A stretch of 64,000 nucleotides of DNA from Methylocystis echinoides. GTDB lineage: Bacteria; Pseudomonadota; Alphaproteobacteria; Rhizobiales; Beijerinckiaceae. Location of the stretch: assembly GCF_027923385.1 (NCBI RefSeq), contig NZ_BSEC01000001.1:3508001-3572000 (forward strand), given 5' to 3'. The position numbers and the translations under genes were made by a program. The notes below the pieces were generated by a model that was not told the origin of the DNA, did no database searches, and worked only from the letters and a program-made list of their open reading frames with translations. Below are positions 1-8,716 of the stretch, piece by piece. Each line of letters starts with the position of its first letter. The stretch's first letter is position 1.

Positions 1-39
1 GTTGTGCCTCATGAGGAGCGCCGCCGATGATGATCGAGG
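1..39. repeat. 39-bp direct repeat, copy 1 (outside the IS66 left end)
   Basis: Positions 1-39 are identical to positions 119-157. The repeat covers the ribosome-binding-site and ATG region of the passenger gene that starts at 145, and this outer copy stops exactly where the IS66 left terminal repeat begins at 40. It therefore looks like the beginning of a second copy of that gene, interrupted by the element. Confidence 0.85.
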
Positions 40-65
40 GTAAGCGGTGCGACTGGGACACGTCG
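40..65 (+). repeat. IS66 left terminal inverted repeat
   Basis: Starts GTAAGCGGTGCGACTGGG. Compared with the reverse complement of 3055-3080, the first 13 bases are identical and 21 of 26 match overall. The GTAAGCG beginning is typical of IS66 family ends. Confidence 0.85.
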
Positions 66-118
66 ATCGGTTGTGGATGGCGTTACCTGTACAGTTGACC
101 TGGGATGAGAGGAGTGGC

Positions 119-157
119 GTTGTGCCTCATGAGGAGCGCCGCCGATGATGATCGAGG
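119..157. repeat. 39-bp direct repeat, copy 2 (inside the IS)
   Basis: Identical to positions 1-39. This copy lies inside the IS66 element and contains the start codon (145) of the passenger gene with an upstream GAGGAG ribosome-binding site. Confidence 0.85.
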
Positions 158-583
158 ACCAGCTTCGCGAGCGACTAAAGAAAGTCGAAGCGCTGTATTT
201 TGGCTCGACGAGCGCGAGCGAGCGCGAGGCGGCCGGCGCAGCGGCCGATCGGTTGAGGGCAAAGCTCGATGAGGCGGCGCGCAGCGATCCTCCCGTCGAG
301 ATGAAGTTCACCCTGCCCGGACGAATGGTCGGTGCGTTTGTTCGTCGCTCTGTGCCGACGCTACGGCGTGCGTCCCTTCCGCTATCCGCGGCAACGCCGC
401 ACAACGATCATGGTGAGAGCGCCGCGGCGCTTTTTCGACACCGTCGTATGGCGGCAATTTTCCGACCTGCACACGGACCTTTGGATCTATTTCGAGCAGA
501 CGACGGAGCGGCTGATCAAAGAGTCAATCTGCTCGGACACGCGGGACGCGGAAACGGCGAGCGAGCCGAACCTGTTGCGTTGA
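145..583 (+). pseudogene. IS-borne passenger hypothetical protein, single-base frameshift
   Basis: The ATG at 145 has a GAGGAG ribosome-binding site. The first frame gives a charged helical start (DQLRERLKKVEALYFGS) resembling DUF2786-type N-termini. Continuity is lost in the CCC run at 316-318: dropping one C gives LPDEWSVRLFVALCRRYG and then an uninterrupted second frame to the stop at 583, for about 145 residues. The second half is rich in Arg and aromatic residues (RYPRQRR, DTVVWRQFSDLHTDLWIYF). I know of no function. It lies convergent to tnpC, 7 bp from its stop, so it is carried by the element. The shift could be a real mutation or a base-calling error in a short homopolymer. Confidence 0.7.
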
Positions 584-590
584 CGGCGGA

Positions 591-2153
591 TCAAGCCGCC
601 GATTTGCCTTGTTCACGCGCAGCTTTCCAGTTCCACGCCAGAAGCTCGGCGAGTTGGTTGTTGGTCGTCGCGCCGGAGACCATGCGCTCCAGCACATCTG
701 CGAGCCACGTCTCCGGATCGACGCCATTGAGCTTCGCCGTCTGAATCAGCGAAGAGAGGATCGCCCATGTTTCTGCGCCGCCATTGTCGCCGGCGAAAAG
801 TGAGTTGCGTTTGCCGATGGCGATCGAGCGAATAGGGCGCTCAACGATGTTGGTGTCCGGCTCGATGCGGCCGTCACCGAGAAAGCGCGTCAGTCCGCTC
901 CAATGAGCGAGCGTGTAGTTGATCGCCTTGGTCAGCGGCGAGATTTGCGACAGTCCATCGCGCACGACGACCAAGCGGGCGTGTAGCGCCTCCATGATCG
1001 GCTTTGTCTCCACGTGCCGGATAGCGTGCCGCTCGTCGGCGCTTTTGCCGCGAATGCGCTTCTCGATCGCATAGACCATTGCGATCGTCTCGATGACCTC
1101 TTTGGCGAATGGCGAGTTCGTCGTCTTGAACACCGCGACGAACTTGCGACGTGCGTGAGTGAGGCAGAAGGCGAGCGTGATGCGGCTCTCGGCGCGCTCG
1201 TCTTTAACCAGAGCCTTGTAGGCGGCGTAGCCGTCAACCTGCAAGATCCCTGTAAAGCCGGAAAGCTGCGATGCGATCTCCTTCTTGCTGCGGCCTCCAG
1301 CGAACACATAGGCGACGGCAGGCGGAGCAGGTCCCGCCCACGGGCGGTCGTCGGTCGCATGCGCCCAGAACTGTCGGAGCTTCACATGCCCGGGCGCCAG
1401 CACAGGCATCGGCGTCTCGTCGCAGAAGAGCCGCGGACAGCGATGCATCACCGCCAATTGCAGATCATAGAGCCCCTTCAGCATCCAGGCCGTCCGCTTC
1501 ATCCAGCGCGCCAGCGTCTGCCGATCGACGACGGCGCCCTGGCCGGCAAGGATGGCGGTCTGACGGTAGAGGGTCGACAACCAGCCGTATTTGGCGACGG
1601 CAATATGGGCGACGAGCGCCGTCGAGACCATGCCGCCTTCGATCAATTGCGCCGGCGCTGGCGCCTGCACGACTGCGCTTTCACAAGCCCGGCACGCATA
1701 TTTGGGCCGAATCGTGCGCAAGACACGCAGCACGGCCGGAACGCGGTCGAGCGCCTCGCTCACATCCTCTCCGATGCGATGCATTTTTCCTTTGCAGCAG
1801 GGACACAGCGTCGTCGCCGGCTCGATCACGCGCTCGCAGCGGGGAAGATGCTCGGGCAGCTTCCCAATGTTGCGCTCGGCCTTTTTGCGTGGTGTGTTTC
1901 TGGCTGGCTCGCCTGGCGGAACGTCGTCGTTCCCCGCCGCCGTCTTCCGCGTCTCCTCGGCGCGATCATCCAAAAGGTCGAGCGCGAGTTGCTCTGAGCC
2001 CAGCCCGGCAAAGCGCTCGGAGCGCGCGCCAAAAATCAGCGCTTTCAGCGTCACGATCGTTGTCCGCAGCGTCTCGTTTTCCGCTTCGAGCGCGAGCGCC
2101 AGCTCCGTCAGCAGAGCCGGATCCGATGGAAGGGGCGTGGAGCGAAGCGCCAT
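591..2153 (-). CDS. tnpC: IS66-family transposase TnpC
   Basis: 520-residue main transposase of the IS66 element, which performs DDE-type strand transfer. Visible parts in order: an N-terminal leucine-rich helix ending LIFGARSERFA; a zinc-finger segment with CPCC and CRAC pairs around residues 117-160; the catalytic core with CDETPMPVL and LQVDGYAAYKAL carrying the two Asp; and the C-terminal NIVERPIRSIAIGKRNSLFAG block with the Glu, followed by the usual WLADVLERM end. Length is normal for the family and no frameshift is seen, so the protein should be active. It is the last gene of the tnpA-tnpB-tnpC set. Confidence 0.95.
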   Translation of the reverse strand: MALRSTPLPSDPALLTELALALEAENETLRTTIVTLKALIFGARSERFAGLGSEQLALDLLDDRAEETRKTAAGNDDVPPGEPARNTPRKKAERNIGKLPEHLPRCERVIEPATTLCPCCKGKMHRIGEDVSEALDRVPAVLRVLRTIRPKYACRACESAVVQAPAPAQLIEGGMVSTALVAHIAVAKYGWLSTLYRQTAILAGQGAVVDRQTLARWMKRTAWMLKGLYDLQLAVMHRCPRLFCDETPMPVLAPGHVKLRQFWAHATDDRPWAGPAPPAVAYVFAGGRSKKEIASQLSGFTGILQVDGYAAYKALVKDERAESRITLAFCLTHARRKFVAVFKTTNSPFAKEVIETIAMVYAIEKRIRGKSADERHAIRHVETKPIMEALHARLVVVRDGLSQISPLTKAINYTLAHWSGLTRFLGDGRIEPDTNIVERPIRSIAIGKRNSLFAGDNGGAETWAILSSLIQTAKLNGVDPETWLADVLERMVSGATTNNQLAELLAWNWKAAREQGKSAA

Positions 2154-2203
2154 GATGTGAATGTACCACCGCGCCCGCGGGAGCTCCAGCGAATGCAGCT
2201 ATG

Positions 2204-2560
2204 TCACGCCGTTTTATTCGGCTTCGTCACCGCCTTCGGCACGATCCGCGCCCATTCCGACAAGCCATCGAACAACATCGCGAACTGCGTCGGTGTCAGA
2301 GCGATCACGCCGTCCTGTACCGGCGGCCAAGCGAAGTCGCTGTTCTCCAGCCACTTGGTCGCCAGCACTGTTCCCGAGCCGTCGAAGAGGAGGAGCTTCA
2401 GACGATCCTTGCGCTTGGCGCGGAACACATAGACATCGCCGCAGTAAGGATTGCACTTCAAATCTTCCGCCACGAGCGCGACGAGACCGTGTACACCCTT
2501 ACGGAAATCGACTGGCCGCGTCGATACAAACACGCGTCGCTGCGCGCCGATGGAGATCAT
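2204..2560 (-). CDS. tnpB: IS66 accessory protein TnpB (Orf2)
   Basis: 118 residues, standard length for IS66 Orf2. The diagnostic blocks are VFVSTRPVDFRKGVHGL near the start, DVYVFRAKRKDRLKLL in the middle and LENSDFAWPP in the second half. It is required with TnpA and TnpC for IS66 transposition; its biochemical role is not settled. It overlaps tnpA by four bases (ATGA at 2557-2560), the usual translational coupling in this family. Confidence 0.95.
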   Translation of the reverse strand: MISIGAQRRVFVSTRPVDFRKGVHGLVALVAEDLKCNPYCGDVYVFRAKRKDRLKLLLFDGSGTVLATKWLENSDFAWPPVQDGVIALTPTQFAMLFDGLSEWARIVPKAVTKPNKTA

Positions 2561-2997
2561 CGCGAGCGACGCAGCGCCGAAATCACTGCATCGACCGTCG
2601 CGCCGTCCGCGCCCTTCGGGACACGGATCGTCGCATCCCCCATCGAAATCTCGATCGCGCAGGACGCGACTGAGGCCGCCTCGTTCTCCTCGTCAATCGC
2701 GGCGGCGTTGCCCCGCCGTTCCTCGTCACCTCTCAACCGCACCGCTGCGAACAGCGATACATGGTCGGGCGTCTTTAGCGCCTCCCGGGTCTGTCGGCGC
2801 CAGACCGTCAATAGTCCACGGCTCACGCCGTTGCGTCGAGCGACATCCGATATGTTCGCGTTCGGCGCCAGGCTCTCGGCGACGATCCGGGCCTTCTCTG
2901 CCGACGCCCAACTGCGCCGACGCCGGCTCCCGGTGATCACCTCCACCCGCTGATACGTTCTGCCTTCATGCATGGCTTCAAGCATGGAATGATCCAT
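2557..2997 (-). CDS. tnpA: IS66 accessory protein TnpA (Orf1, helix-turn-helix)
   Basis: 146 residues with an IS3-OrfA-like helix-turn-helix near residues 28-65 (SWASAEKARIVAES, then ISDVARRNGVSRGLLTVWRR), followed by a variable linker and a C-terminal segment ending AVISALRRSR. It is probably the DNA-binding accessory protein of the element. First gene of the minus-strand tnp operon. It starts about 80 bp inside the right terminal repeat, which leaves room for the element's promoter. Confidence 0.9.
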   Translation of the reverse strand: MDHSMLEAMHEGRTYQRVEVITGSRRRRSWASAEKARIVAESLAPNANISDVARRNGVSRGLLTVWRRQTREALKTPDHVSLFAAVRLRGDEERRGNAAAIDEENEAASVASCAIEISMGDATIRVPKGADGATVDAVISALRRSR

Positions 2998-3051
2998 CCA
3001 ATCCTCCTCACCCCCAAATCATGCGAAGAGGATCGCCCGCCGATTAGAATT

Positions 3052-4620
3052 TTACGAGGTGTACCGCTCGCACCGCTTACGATCAAAGAGGCCACGCTCA
3101 AGCGTAGGCTTCTCCTGCACAAAGGTTGCGATGACCTCGTTCAAATCCTGCTGGCAGATACGGACTGCTTCTTCGCTCTTCGGCTCGGCGAGCCCCTTAA
3201 TCTCAAACTGAATTTTCCCGGTCTCTTCATTAAACCCGACGTTGCATTTGGCTGGATCATACCCGCCCTCACCGTAGTCGTAGCCGGGCGCGGGACCGTT
3301 GGCCAAGCTCTTGGGCTTAAACTCAAATCGCGGCGCGAGCACCTGCTCCATGAGCAAACTCGCCGCAATTGCCTTCAGCGTATCATTTACAGCTTCCGCG
3401 ACAGCCTGTTCCGAGGCGTCCGGCTCAGCAATGAGGTTGGTAAACCGCGCATGGGTCTTGCTGGGAGCATCGCGGGTAGCACGACCGATGATCTGCACAA
3501 TCTCGGTGAGGCTTGATCGGTAGCCAACCGTGAGAGCATGCTCACACCAAATCCAGTCAAATCCCTCCTTTGCCATGCCAAGCGCGATAATGATATCCAC
3601 ATGATCACGATTGTTCTTCTGCGCAGGGTCTTTCAATGACGCCGCAACATGATCGCGCTTGGCCGGGTCATCATCAACGAGGTCCGCAATACGCAGGACA
3701 CACCCATCTTTTTTTGATTTGACGAGCTGGAAGCCGGTTGTCGGGTCAGCGCCTTGCCAATCCCCGAGTTCTTCTATGATGTGCTCAACTTCCCTGATCT
3801 TGTCCTTTGTGCTCTCGCGAGAATTGACGTTTGGGATATGAAGGATTGTCTTTTCACTCGGATCGAGCACGCTCAGAATTTCGTCCGTGTATGAACCGGA
3901 ATAGAAGAAATATCCAATGTCGAGTTTTTTGAGATACTCGTAACCGTTCAGCTGTTCGTAATAGGTGTAAGTGACGGTATCGAACTTTTCCTCATCTTCA
4001 GGCGACAACACCGCCTCGGAGTCGCCACGGAAATACGAGCCCGTCATTGCTACGATATGCACGCGGCCACGGCCAATAAGGTCGTTGAGATGGATCCCAA
4101 GTTTGCTTTCTGGACTTGCAGAAACATGGTGAAATTCGTCAACGGCAATCAGTCGATCATCGAAGGCTTCTGCGCCAAATCTTTCCACGGCGAACCGGAA
4201 GGTCGCATGGGTGCAGACCAAGACCTTGTCGGGACTTTCGAGGAAGGCGCCTACAGAGTTCACCTTCCCGCCATCCGTGCCGGGGGAATTGCACAAGTTC
4301 CATTTCGGAACGACCTTCCAATCCGCCCAGAAGCCGAATCTGGTTAGTGGCTCATCTGCAAAGCTCGACCCGATGGATTTCTCAGGCACAACGATAATTG
4401 CCTGCTTGAGCCCCTGATTATGGAGCTTATCAAGCGCGACAAACATCAGCGCTCGACTTTTGCCAGATGCCGGTGGCGATTTTATGAGAAGATACTGCTC
4501 GCCACGCTTTTCGTAAACACGCTCCTGCATCGGGCGCATGCCAAGCTCGTTTGCCTTCGTGGAGCCACCATTTCGAGCGTAAGAAACTGAAACAGATGGA
4601 ACCTTCTTTTGATCGCTCAT
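3052..4620 (-). CDS. DEAD/DEAH-box helicase, 3' end truncated by IS66
   Basis: Superfamily 2 helicase partner of the upstream methyltransferase. Motifs seen: Walker A PPASGKS (residues 49-55), DEFHH motif II (161-165), TGS motif III (193-195) and QIIGRATR motif VI (376-383). Genuine sequence ends at GLFD. The codons after it (RKRCERYTS, stop at 3052) come from the IS66 terminal repeat, which begins at 3080. The C-terminus is therefore lost, and any downstream genes of the original operon are gone. The ATPase core is complete, so partial activity is possible. The start is 3 bp after the methyltransferase stop, so the two form one transcription unit. Lower GC than the core genome suggests acquisition by transfer. 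It could belong to a restriction or other phage-defence system. Confidence 0.85.
   Translation of the reverse strand: MSDQKKVPSVSVSYARNGGSTKANELGMRPMQERVYEKRGEQYLLIKSPPASGKSRALMFVALDKLHNQGLKQAIIVVPEKSIGSSFADEPLTRFGFWADWKVVPKWNLCNSPGTDGGKVNSVGAFLESPDKVLVCTHATFRFAVERFGAEAFDDRLIAVDEFHHVSASPESKLGIHLNDLIGRGRVHIVAMTGSYFRGDSEAVLSPEDEEKFDTVTYTYYEQLNGYEYLKKLDIGYFFYSGSYTDEILSVLDPSEKTILHIPNVNSRESTKDKIREVEHIIEELGDWQGADPTTGFQLVKSKKDGCVLRIADLVDDDPAKRDHVAASLKDPAQKNNRDHVDIIIALGMAKEGFDWIWCEHALTVGYRSSLTEIVQIIGRATRDAPSKTHARFTNLIAEPDASEQAVAEAVNDTLKAIAASLLMEQVLAPRFEFKPKSLANGPAPGYDYGEGGYDPAKCNVGFNEETGKIQFEIKGLAEPKSEEAVRICQQDLNEVIATFVQEKPTLERGLFDRKRCERYTS
3055..3080 (-). repeat. IS66 right terminal inverted repeat
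   Basis: Plus-strand sequence ends GCACCGCTTAC at 3080, the complement of the left-end GTAAGCGGTGC. The helicase reading frame enters the element here and picks up nine foreign residues before a stop at 3052. Confidence 0.85.
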
Positions 4621-4623
4621 GGT

Positions 4624-7401
4624 TCACGCTTTCGTCTTTGAATTTGCCTTATTAGATTTTTGTACCGTTAAAGCATTCGTATACAGCTCGAATAATTTCT
4701 CTAGCCGCTCCGTGTCATTTCGAAATCTGCGGCCGATGTAGATGCGCTCAACAACCTCGTCATTACGTTCGTGCGCTTCCCTCAAATCCGCAGGCATACA
4801 ATCTGCGTCATAAAGATCTGCAATCGCAGCAGGAAAATGATTTTCGCGAGCCAATAGAATACCCTCGGCACAGCGGGTTAGGTCGTCTCTGTTTTTCTGG
4901 GTGAGAATTGGAATAGGGAAGGTATTCCAGCCGAGGGTATTGGAATATGAAAAGCGCATCTCTAGACGCACGCAGACAGTACCAATCCAAACCCAATGAA
5001 GACGCGAGGCGATCAGCGCCATATTCCATAGAGGAGCGTCATAAATGGCAAAGTTTCGATCACCGATGATCGTATTTTTGTTCTCTAACCCTATCGGTAG
5101 ATATTCTCTCTTCTCCGAGCTAACCCTCGCAATCACCAACGAGTAGCGCTTTGCTATGGACTGTATTTGTCTGAACCTGTGTGGAAATTGAGCAGCAGGC
5201 CGCGTTTCCGCTGCTTTGCTCTCCGAGCGCATCTTTGCGACCGCTTCAACACGGCGTCGGATCTCTGGAACCTTCTCAGCATTTTCTCGATCCGCATCTT
5301 CAATCCATAAACAATAACGCTCTTGTCCTCGGATAAATTCCTGAGCACCAAGAAAACGATTGACGAAGCGCTTAGCACTGGGCGATGATTTGAGTAATTT
5401 CTCTTTCTCGTCGAACGTCAGGAAAAAGTTTCCGCCATCGGTTGGCTTGTTTCCCCACTCCATACGTCCGCGGTCATCTTCTGGTTTTGAAATTGGCGAG
5501 ACGATGAAATCGAGCCCCGCGACAAGATAAGCATTAATATGATCTGTTTTCTTTTCAAGAACAGATCCATCTTCCGCTATCGAGAATAGTCTTTTCATGG
5601 CTATGGTACAATTTGATATGCCGACGATTATCACCGTCACACCAGCGTTGTACTTCGCTAAATTTGCCCATTTGAAGCTGGTATGAGCGAAGACGATCGC
5701 ATGTCCCGTTCTAAAGATCTCGGTCCAGAGGATCGATACCTGCTCACCTTGGCAGATAGAGTTCGTGGCCACGAACGCAGATTTAGCACTCGTTTTCGTA
5801 CCATAATCTGCTGCCTTCATGAACCAGCCTGCTACGTAGTCCAAGGATTTCCAACTCTTTGTTCGTCCTTCAAAAATTGCTCGGAGGTCAGATTTTTGTT
5901 CTGGCGATTGCCAAGTGAACCCTACATAAGGGGGATTGCCACAAATATAGGTTTCTCCGCCTTCGTTTTCGAAATCGACCTGAGCCTGATCGATAGGTGC
6001 ATGGAAAAGGTCATCTGCATGATGCTTAACCCCCATCCCAGTCGGGGGACAAATGCTCAACCAGTCGAGACGTAGAGCATTTCCACATGTAATCCAGTTC
6101 AACGTATCCAATGGGAGGAATTCTGCCAATGCTTCCTTCTGGCCGCGATAAAGGACATCGCATTGGTACTCAGCGATAATGAGGGCTAGCCGGGCGATCT
6201 CGGCAGGAAAATCACGAAGTTCTATTCCTCGAAAGTTAGTTAAAGGAATTTCCGTCCTTCGCTCCGGTTCATCACGTCTATTGTTGATTTCTGCTTCGAG
6301 AGCACGCATCTCTTTGTACGAGATGACGAGAAAATTTCCTGATCCGCAAGCGGGATCAAAGACCCTGATTCTCGCGATTCGATTTCTGAGATTAAGGAGC
6401 TTCCGTTGATTCTGCCCGGCCTCTTCTAGCTTTTCCCGTAAGTCGTCGAGGAACAATGGGTTCAGGACCTTCAGAATGTTAGGCACGCTTGTGTAGTGCA
6501 TGCCTAAAGTGCCACGCTCTTCCTCCTCCGCGACGGCCTGAATCATCGAGCCGAAGATATCTGGATTGATTTTCTGCCAATCGAGATTCCCGATGTGCAT
6601 GAGATAAGACCGGGCGATCTTGCTGAAACGTGGAACATCCGTGCTGCCCGAAAAGAGCCCCCCGTTCACGTAAGGGAACGACCTCGCCCACCTGGCGATA
6701 CCCACAGCTTCGTGATCTGCGGCCTTCGTATTCATCGCCCGGAAAAGCTCGCTGATCACCTCGTGGGTGTTTGACGAGTCCTTGGCGCTCATTTGCTCGA
6801 TTGTTGACGTAAACACCCCCGGCCTGCTGAAGATGTCCGTATCTTCTGCGAAGAAACAGAAGATCAGCCGCGCCATAAAATGGTTCATGTCATGACGACG
6901 AGCCGCAGTGCCCCACTCGGAGTTGTCCTTGAGCAGCTCGACATACAGCCGATTGAGGCGGCCCGTCGCCTTGATGTCGAAAGAGCTTTCCCGGATTTGC
7001 TTGACGGTCGTGATGCCCGCCAACGGCAGGAAGAAGCCAAAATGATCCGGGAACTCTCGATAAGGGCACGCGACCGTTTCGCCGCTTGCAAGGTCTTCAG
7101 CTTCAAAAGCCTCGCCATCGGTGGCGACCACGAACTTGGCTTTAGCTCGGGACGTTGCTGAACTGGCCTTGAGTGCCAGCAGCGTCCTCGTGACCTCTCC
7201 GGCCGGAGCGACCGAGATGTGGACATTATTGGTCTGAAGGACCCCACCGAGGTCCGACTTGTTCGATGCGCCACTGCGTAGACGCTTGAGGGTCGTTTCC
7301 TTGTTACCGAATGCGGCAAGGAACGCGAACGGAAACTCCTCTGGATCGAAGGGATTTTCGGCTAGGGCGGATACGGCTTCTTCAATCTCGACCGCGTTCA
7401 T
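4624..7401 (-). CDS. MmeI-like (type IIL-type) N6-adenine DNA methyltransferase
   Basis: About 925 residues, close to MmeI-family size (919). The SAM-binding motif I is ACGSGNF (residues 351-357) and the catalytic motif IV is NPPY (489-492). After it come blocks seen in MmeI-type enzymes (SLDYVAGWFMKAA, FVATNSICQGEQVSILW), then a probable target-recognition region and helical tail. True type IIL enzymes carry a PD-(D/E)xK nuclease at the N-terminus. The N-terminal 150 residues here (SNKSDLGGVLQTNNVHI) show no clear nuclease signature, which fits methylation only, with cleavage or remodelling supplied by the helicase partner. The ATG at 7401 was chosen because it begins a family-like N-terminus (MNAVEIEEAV); the frame stays open to a TTG at 7515. 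Confidence 0.85.
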   Translation of the reverse strand: MNAVEIEEAVSALAENPFDPEEFPFAFLAAFGNKETTLKRLRSGASNKSDLGGVLQTNNVHISVAPAGEVTRTLLALKASSATSRAKAKFVVATDGEAFEAEDLASGETVACPYREFPDHFGFFLPLAGITTVKQIRESSFDIKATGRLNRLYVELLKDNSEWGTAARRHDMNHFMARLIFCFFAEDTDIFSRPGVFTSTIEQMSAKDSSNTHEVISELFRAMNTKAADHEAVGIARWARSFPYVNGGLFSGSTDVPRFSKIARSYLMHIGNLDWQKINPDIFGSMIQAVAEEEERGTLGMHYTSVPNILKVLNPLFLDDLREKLEEAGQNQRKLLNLRNRIARIRVFDPACGSGNFLVISYKEMRALEAEINNRRDEPERRTEIPLTNFRGIELRDFPAEIARLALIIAEYQCDVLYRGQKEALAEFLPLDTLNWITCGNALRLDWLSICPPTGMGVKHHADDLFHAPIDQAQVDFENEGGETYICGNPPYVGFTWQSPEQKSDLRAIFEGRTKSWKSLDYVAGWFMKAADYGTKTSAKSAFVATNSICQGEQVSILWTEIFRTGHAIVFAHTSFKWANLAKYNAGVTVIIVGISNCTIAMKRLFSIAEDGSVLEKKTDHINAYLVAGLDFIVSPISKPEDDRGRMEWGNKPTDGGNFFLTFDEKEKLLKSSPSAKRFVNRFLGAQEFIRGQERYCLWIEDADRENAEKVPEIRRRVEAVAKMRSESKAAETRPAAQFPHRFRQIQSIAKRYSLVIARVSSEKREYLPIGLENKNTIIGDRNFAIYDAPLWNMALIASRLHWVWIGTVCVRLEMRFSYSNTLGWNTFPIPILTQKNRDDLTRCAEGILLARENHFPAAIADLYDADCMPADLREAHERNDEVVERIYIGRRFRNDTERLEKLFELYTNALTVQKSNKANSKTKA

Positions 7402-7650
7402 GTACCTGTGATCCCTGCCTTGGTGGCTATGTGGCCCGTCAGCATTTGCGCTCCCATTTCCTCGGAGCCACGATTCTTTCGAACTCATAATCGGAGGGGC
7501 GCTGGAATGTGTCAAAGAGCCCGTTCGTCAACCGATAAATGACACAAATTCAGGTGGTTGTGGCCTGAAATTTCGGTAGGAATTGGCCCACGGCCGAAAG
7601 CAACATTGCTGAGTAGCGGGCATGCCGTCCTGCAAACTCAGGAGTGTTTT

Positions 7651-8121
7651 ATGAGCCACCTCTCCAAGCTGAAAATTGTTGCCCAGCAGCAGAAGCGCCT
7701 TCAGAGCAAGACCGAGCACCGTAGAGCCAAGCTGCTCGAAAAGCTGGACGATCAACTCGGTATGGTTCAGGCGCTGATCGATGGCGAGACCTACTCGCGC
7801 ACTCGTAGGGTTTGGCGCGAGAATGAGGTGGGTGAGCGGGTCCTGGTCGAACGCCCCAAGCGCATACGCCCCTGGTATTGGATGAGCGGGGCTGGCGGCT
7901 GCTACTTTCAGGTTTGGTACGGCAGCAAGGTGTTAGAGCTGAAGCCAGGCATGACAGCCATTCAGGTCGCCACCAAGGAAGATCTACCGGACGTGATCCG
8001 CTCGGTCATGGAAGCGGTGAAATTCGGCGAACTGGACATTCAAATCGAGGATGTCGCCGAGAAGGGAACGGCAGAGCTGAGGCTCAAGCAGAAACCCACG
8101 CCGGTCAAGAAGGCAGGCTGA
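7651..8121 (+). CDS. DUF6641 family protein
   Basis: 156 residues from the ATG at 7651, which has an AGGAG site 7 bp upstream; the frame is open upstream but that part is not family-like. The N-terminus is basic and helical (MSHLSKLKIVAQQQKRLQ). A conserved-looking centre follows (GETYSRTRRVWRENEVGERVLVE, RIRPWYWMSGAGGCYFQVWYGSKVLEL), then an acidic helix and a Lys-rich tail. I recognise the family from plasmid and integrative-element cargo; its function is unknown. Divergent from the methyltransferase, upstream of the DUF6876 gene. Confidence 0.75.
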   Translation: MSHLSKLKIVAQQQKRLQSKTEHRRAKLLEKLDDQLGMVQALIDGETYSRTRRVWRENEVGERVLVERPKRIRPWYWMSGAGGCYFQVWYGSKVLELKPGMTAIQVATKEDLPDVIRSVMEAVKFGELDIQIEDVAEKGTAELRLKQKPTPVKKAG

Positions 8122-8203
8122 GCTACCCCTCCAACGTAGCGATGAAGCGGCTCCTGTCCGGGAGATTGGAGCCGCTCGTCCTCTTCCCCCTGAGACAGCG
8201 ACC

Positions 8204-8572
8204 ATGACCACTAGAAAAAAGCTCAACCCCGCCATCATGGCGCAATTCACCGGCTCGGAGACGTTTTACCGCTATGGGTTAGCCGGCGATATTCTCTTCA
8301 CGGAGGGCGTGAAATACGTTGCTGACATAGCCGGCGCTTACTGGCTGCTCGACATTATCTGCATCGCCAATGTGTATGAGCCCAAGGTGCGAGCAGAAGA
8401 ATTCCAGCTTTGGGTGCTCTGCGTGGGGGACAACGCCACCAGCATCGTGACCTGCGATGACGGGAATGGCAACATTGTCTACGAGCAAGTGCTGAACTTC
8501 ACCGATTTCCCTGAACCGGGGATAAGGCTATATTTTTGCAACGGCACAATCCTATTGCCCAGCGAATACTGA
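8204..8572 (+). CDS. DUF6876 family protein
   Basis: 122 residues. It shows the DUF6876 pattern: FTGSETFYRYGLAGDILFTEGVKYVADIAGAYWLLD, then EEFQLWVLCV, a CDDGNGN turn and a final FTDFPEPGIRLYFCNGTILLPSEY. Members are typical of plasmids and integrative elements; the role is unknown. The start at 8204 follows a GAGACAGCGACC leader. It lies 82 bp after the DUF6641 gene on the same strand. Together they mark this stretch as mobile-element cargo. Confidence 0.75.
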   Translation: MTTRKKLNPAIMAQFTGSETFYRYGLAGDILFTEGVKYVADIAGAYWLLDIICIANVYEPKVRAEEFQLWVLCVGDNATSIVTCDDGNGNIVYEQVLNFTDFPEPGIRLYFCNGTILLPSEY

Positions 8573-8716
8573 AATGATCGAGAGCAGCAAAATGGATCGG
8601 CATGGGATCGGAACCTAGCGTCCCATATTCGTGAAAGCGCGCCTCCATTTTGGAACAACTCAGGAGCGGAGTAATCTCTTGCGGATGCATTAGGCTGCTT
8701 TTACTTCGACAGCGCT

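Larger units (their letters stand above)
40..3080. mobile_element. IS66-family insertion sequence with passenger gene
   Basis: The element is bounded by imperfect inverted repeats that begin GTAAGCGGTGCGA at 40 and, on the other strand, at 3080. They match at 21 of the first 26 bases. It carries the classical IS66 trio tnpA, tnpB and tnpC on the minus strand, all open. An extra plus-strand gene (145-583) sits between the left end and tnpC. IS66 elements usually make 8-bp target duplications; here the flanks are GATCGAGG (32-39) and GATCAAAG (3081-3088), 6 of 8 matching, so there is no exact duplication. The right end interrupts a helicase gene. The left flank repeats the element's own interior. 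Both facts suggest rearrangement between copies rather than one clean insertion. Confidence 0.9.

Noticed and set aside
1014..1997. 327-codon open frame on the plus strand
   Set aside because: Complement of tnpC, which is an intact IS66 transposase with zinc finger and DDE blocks.
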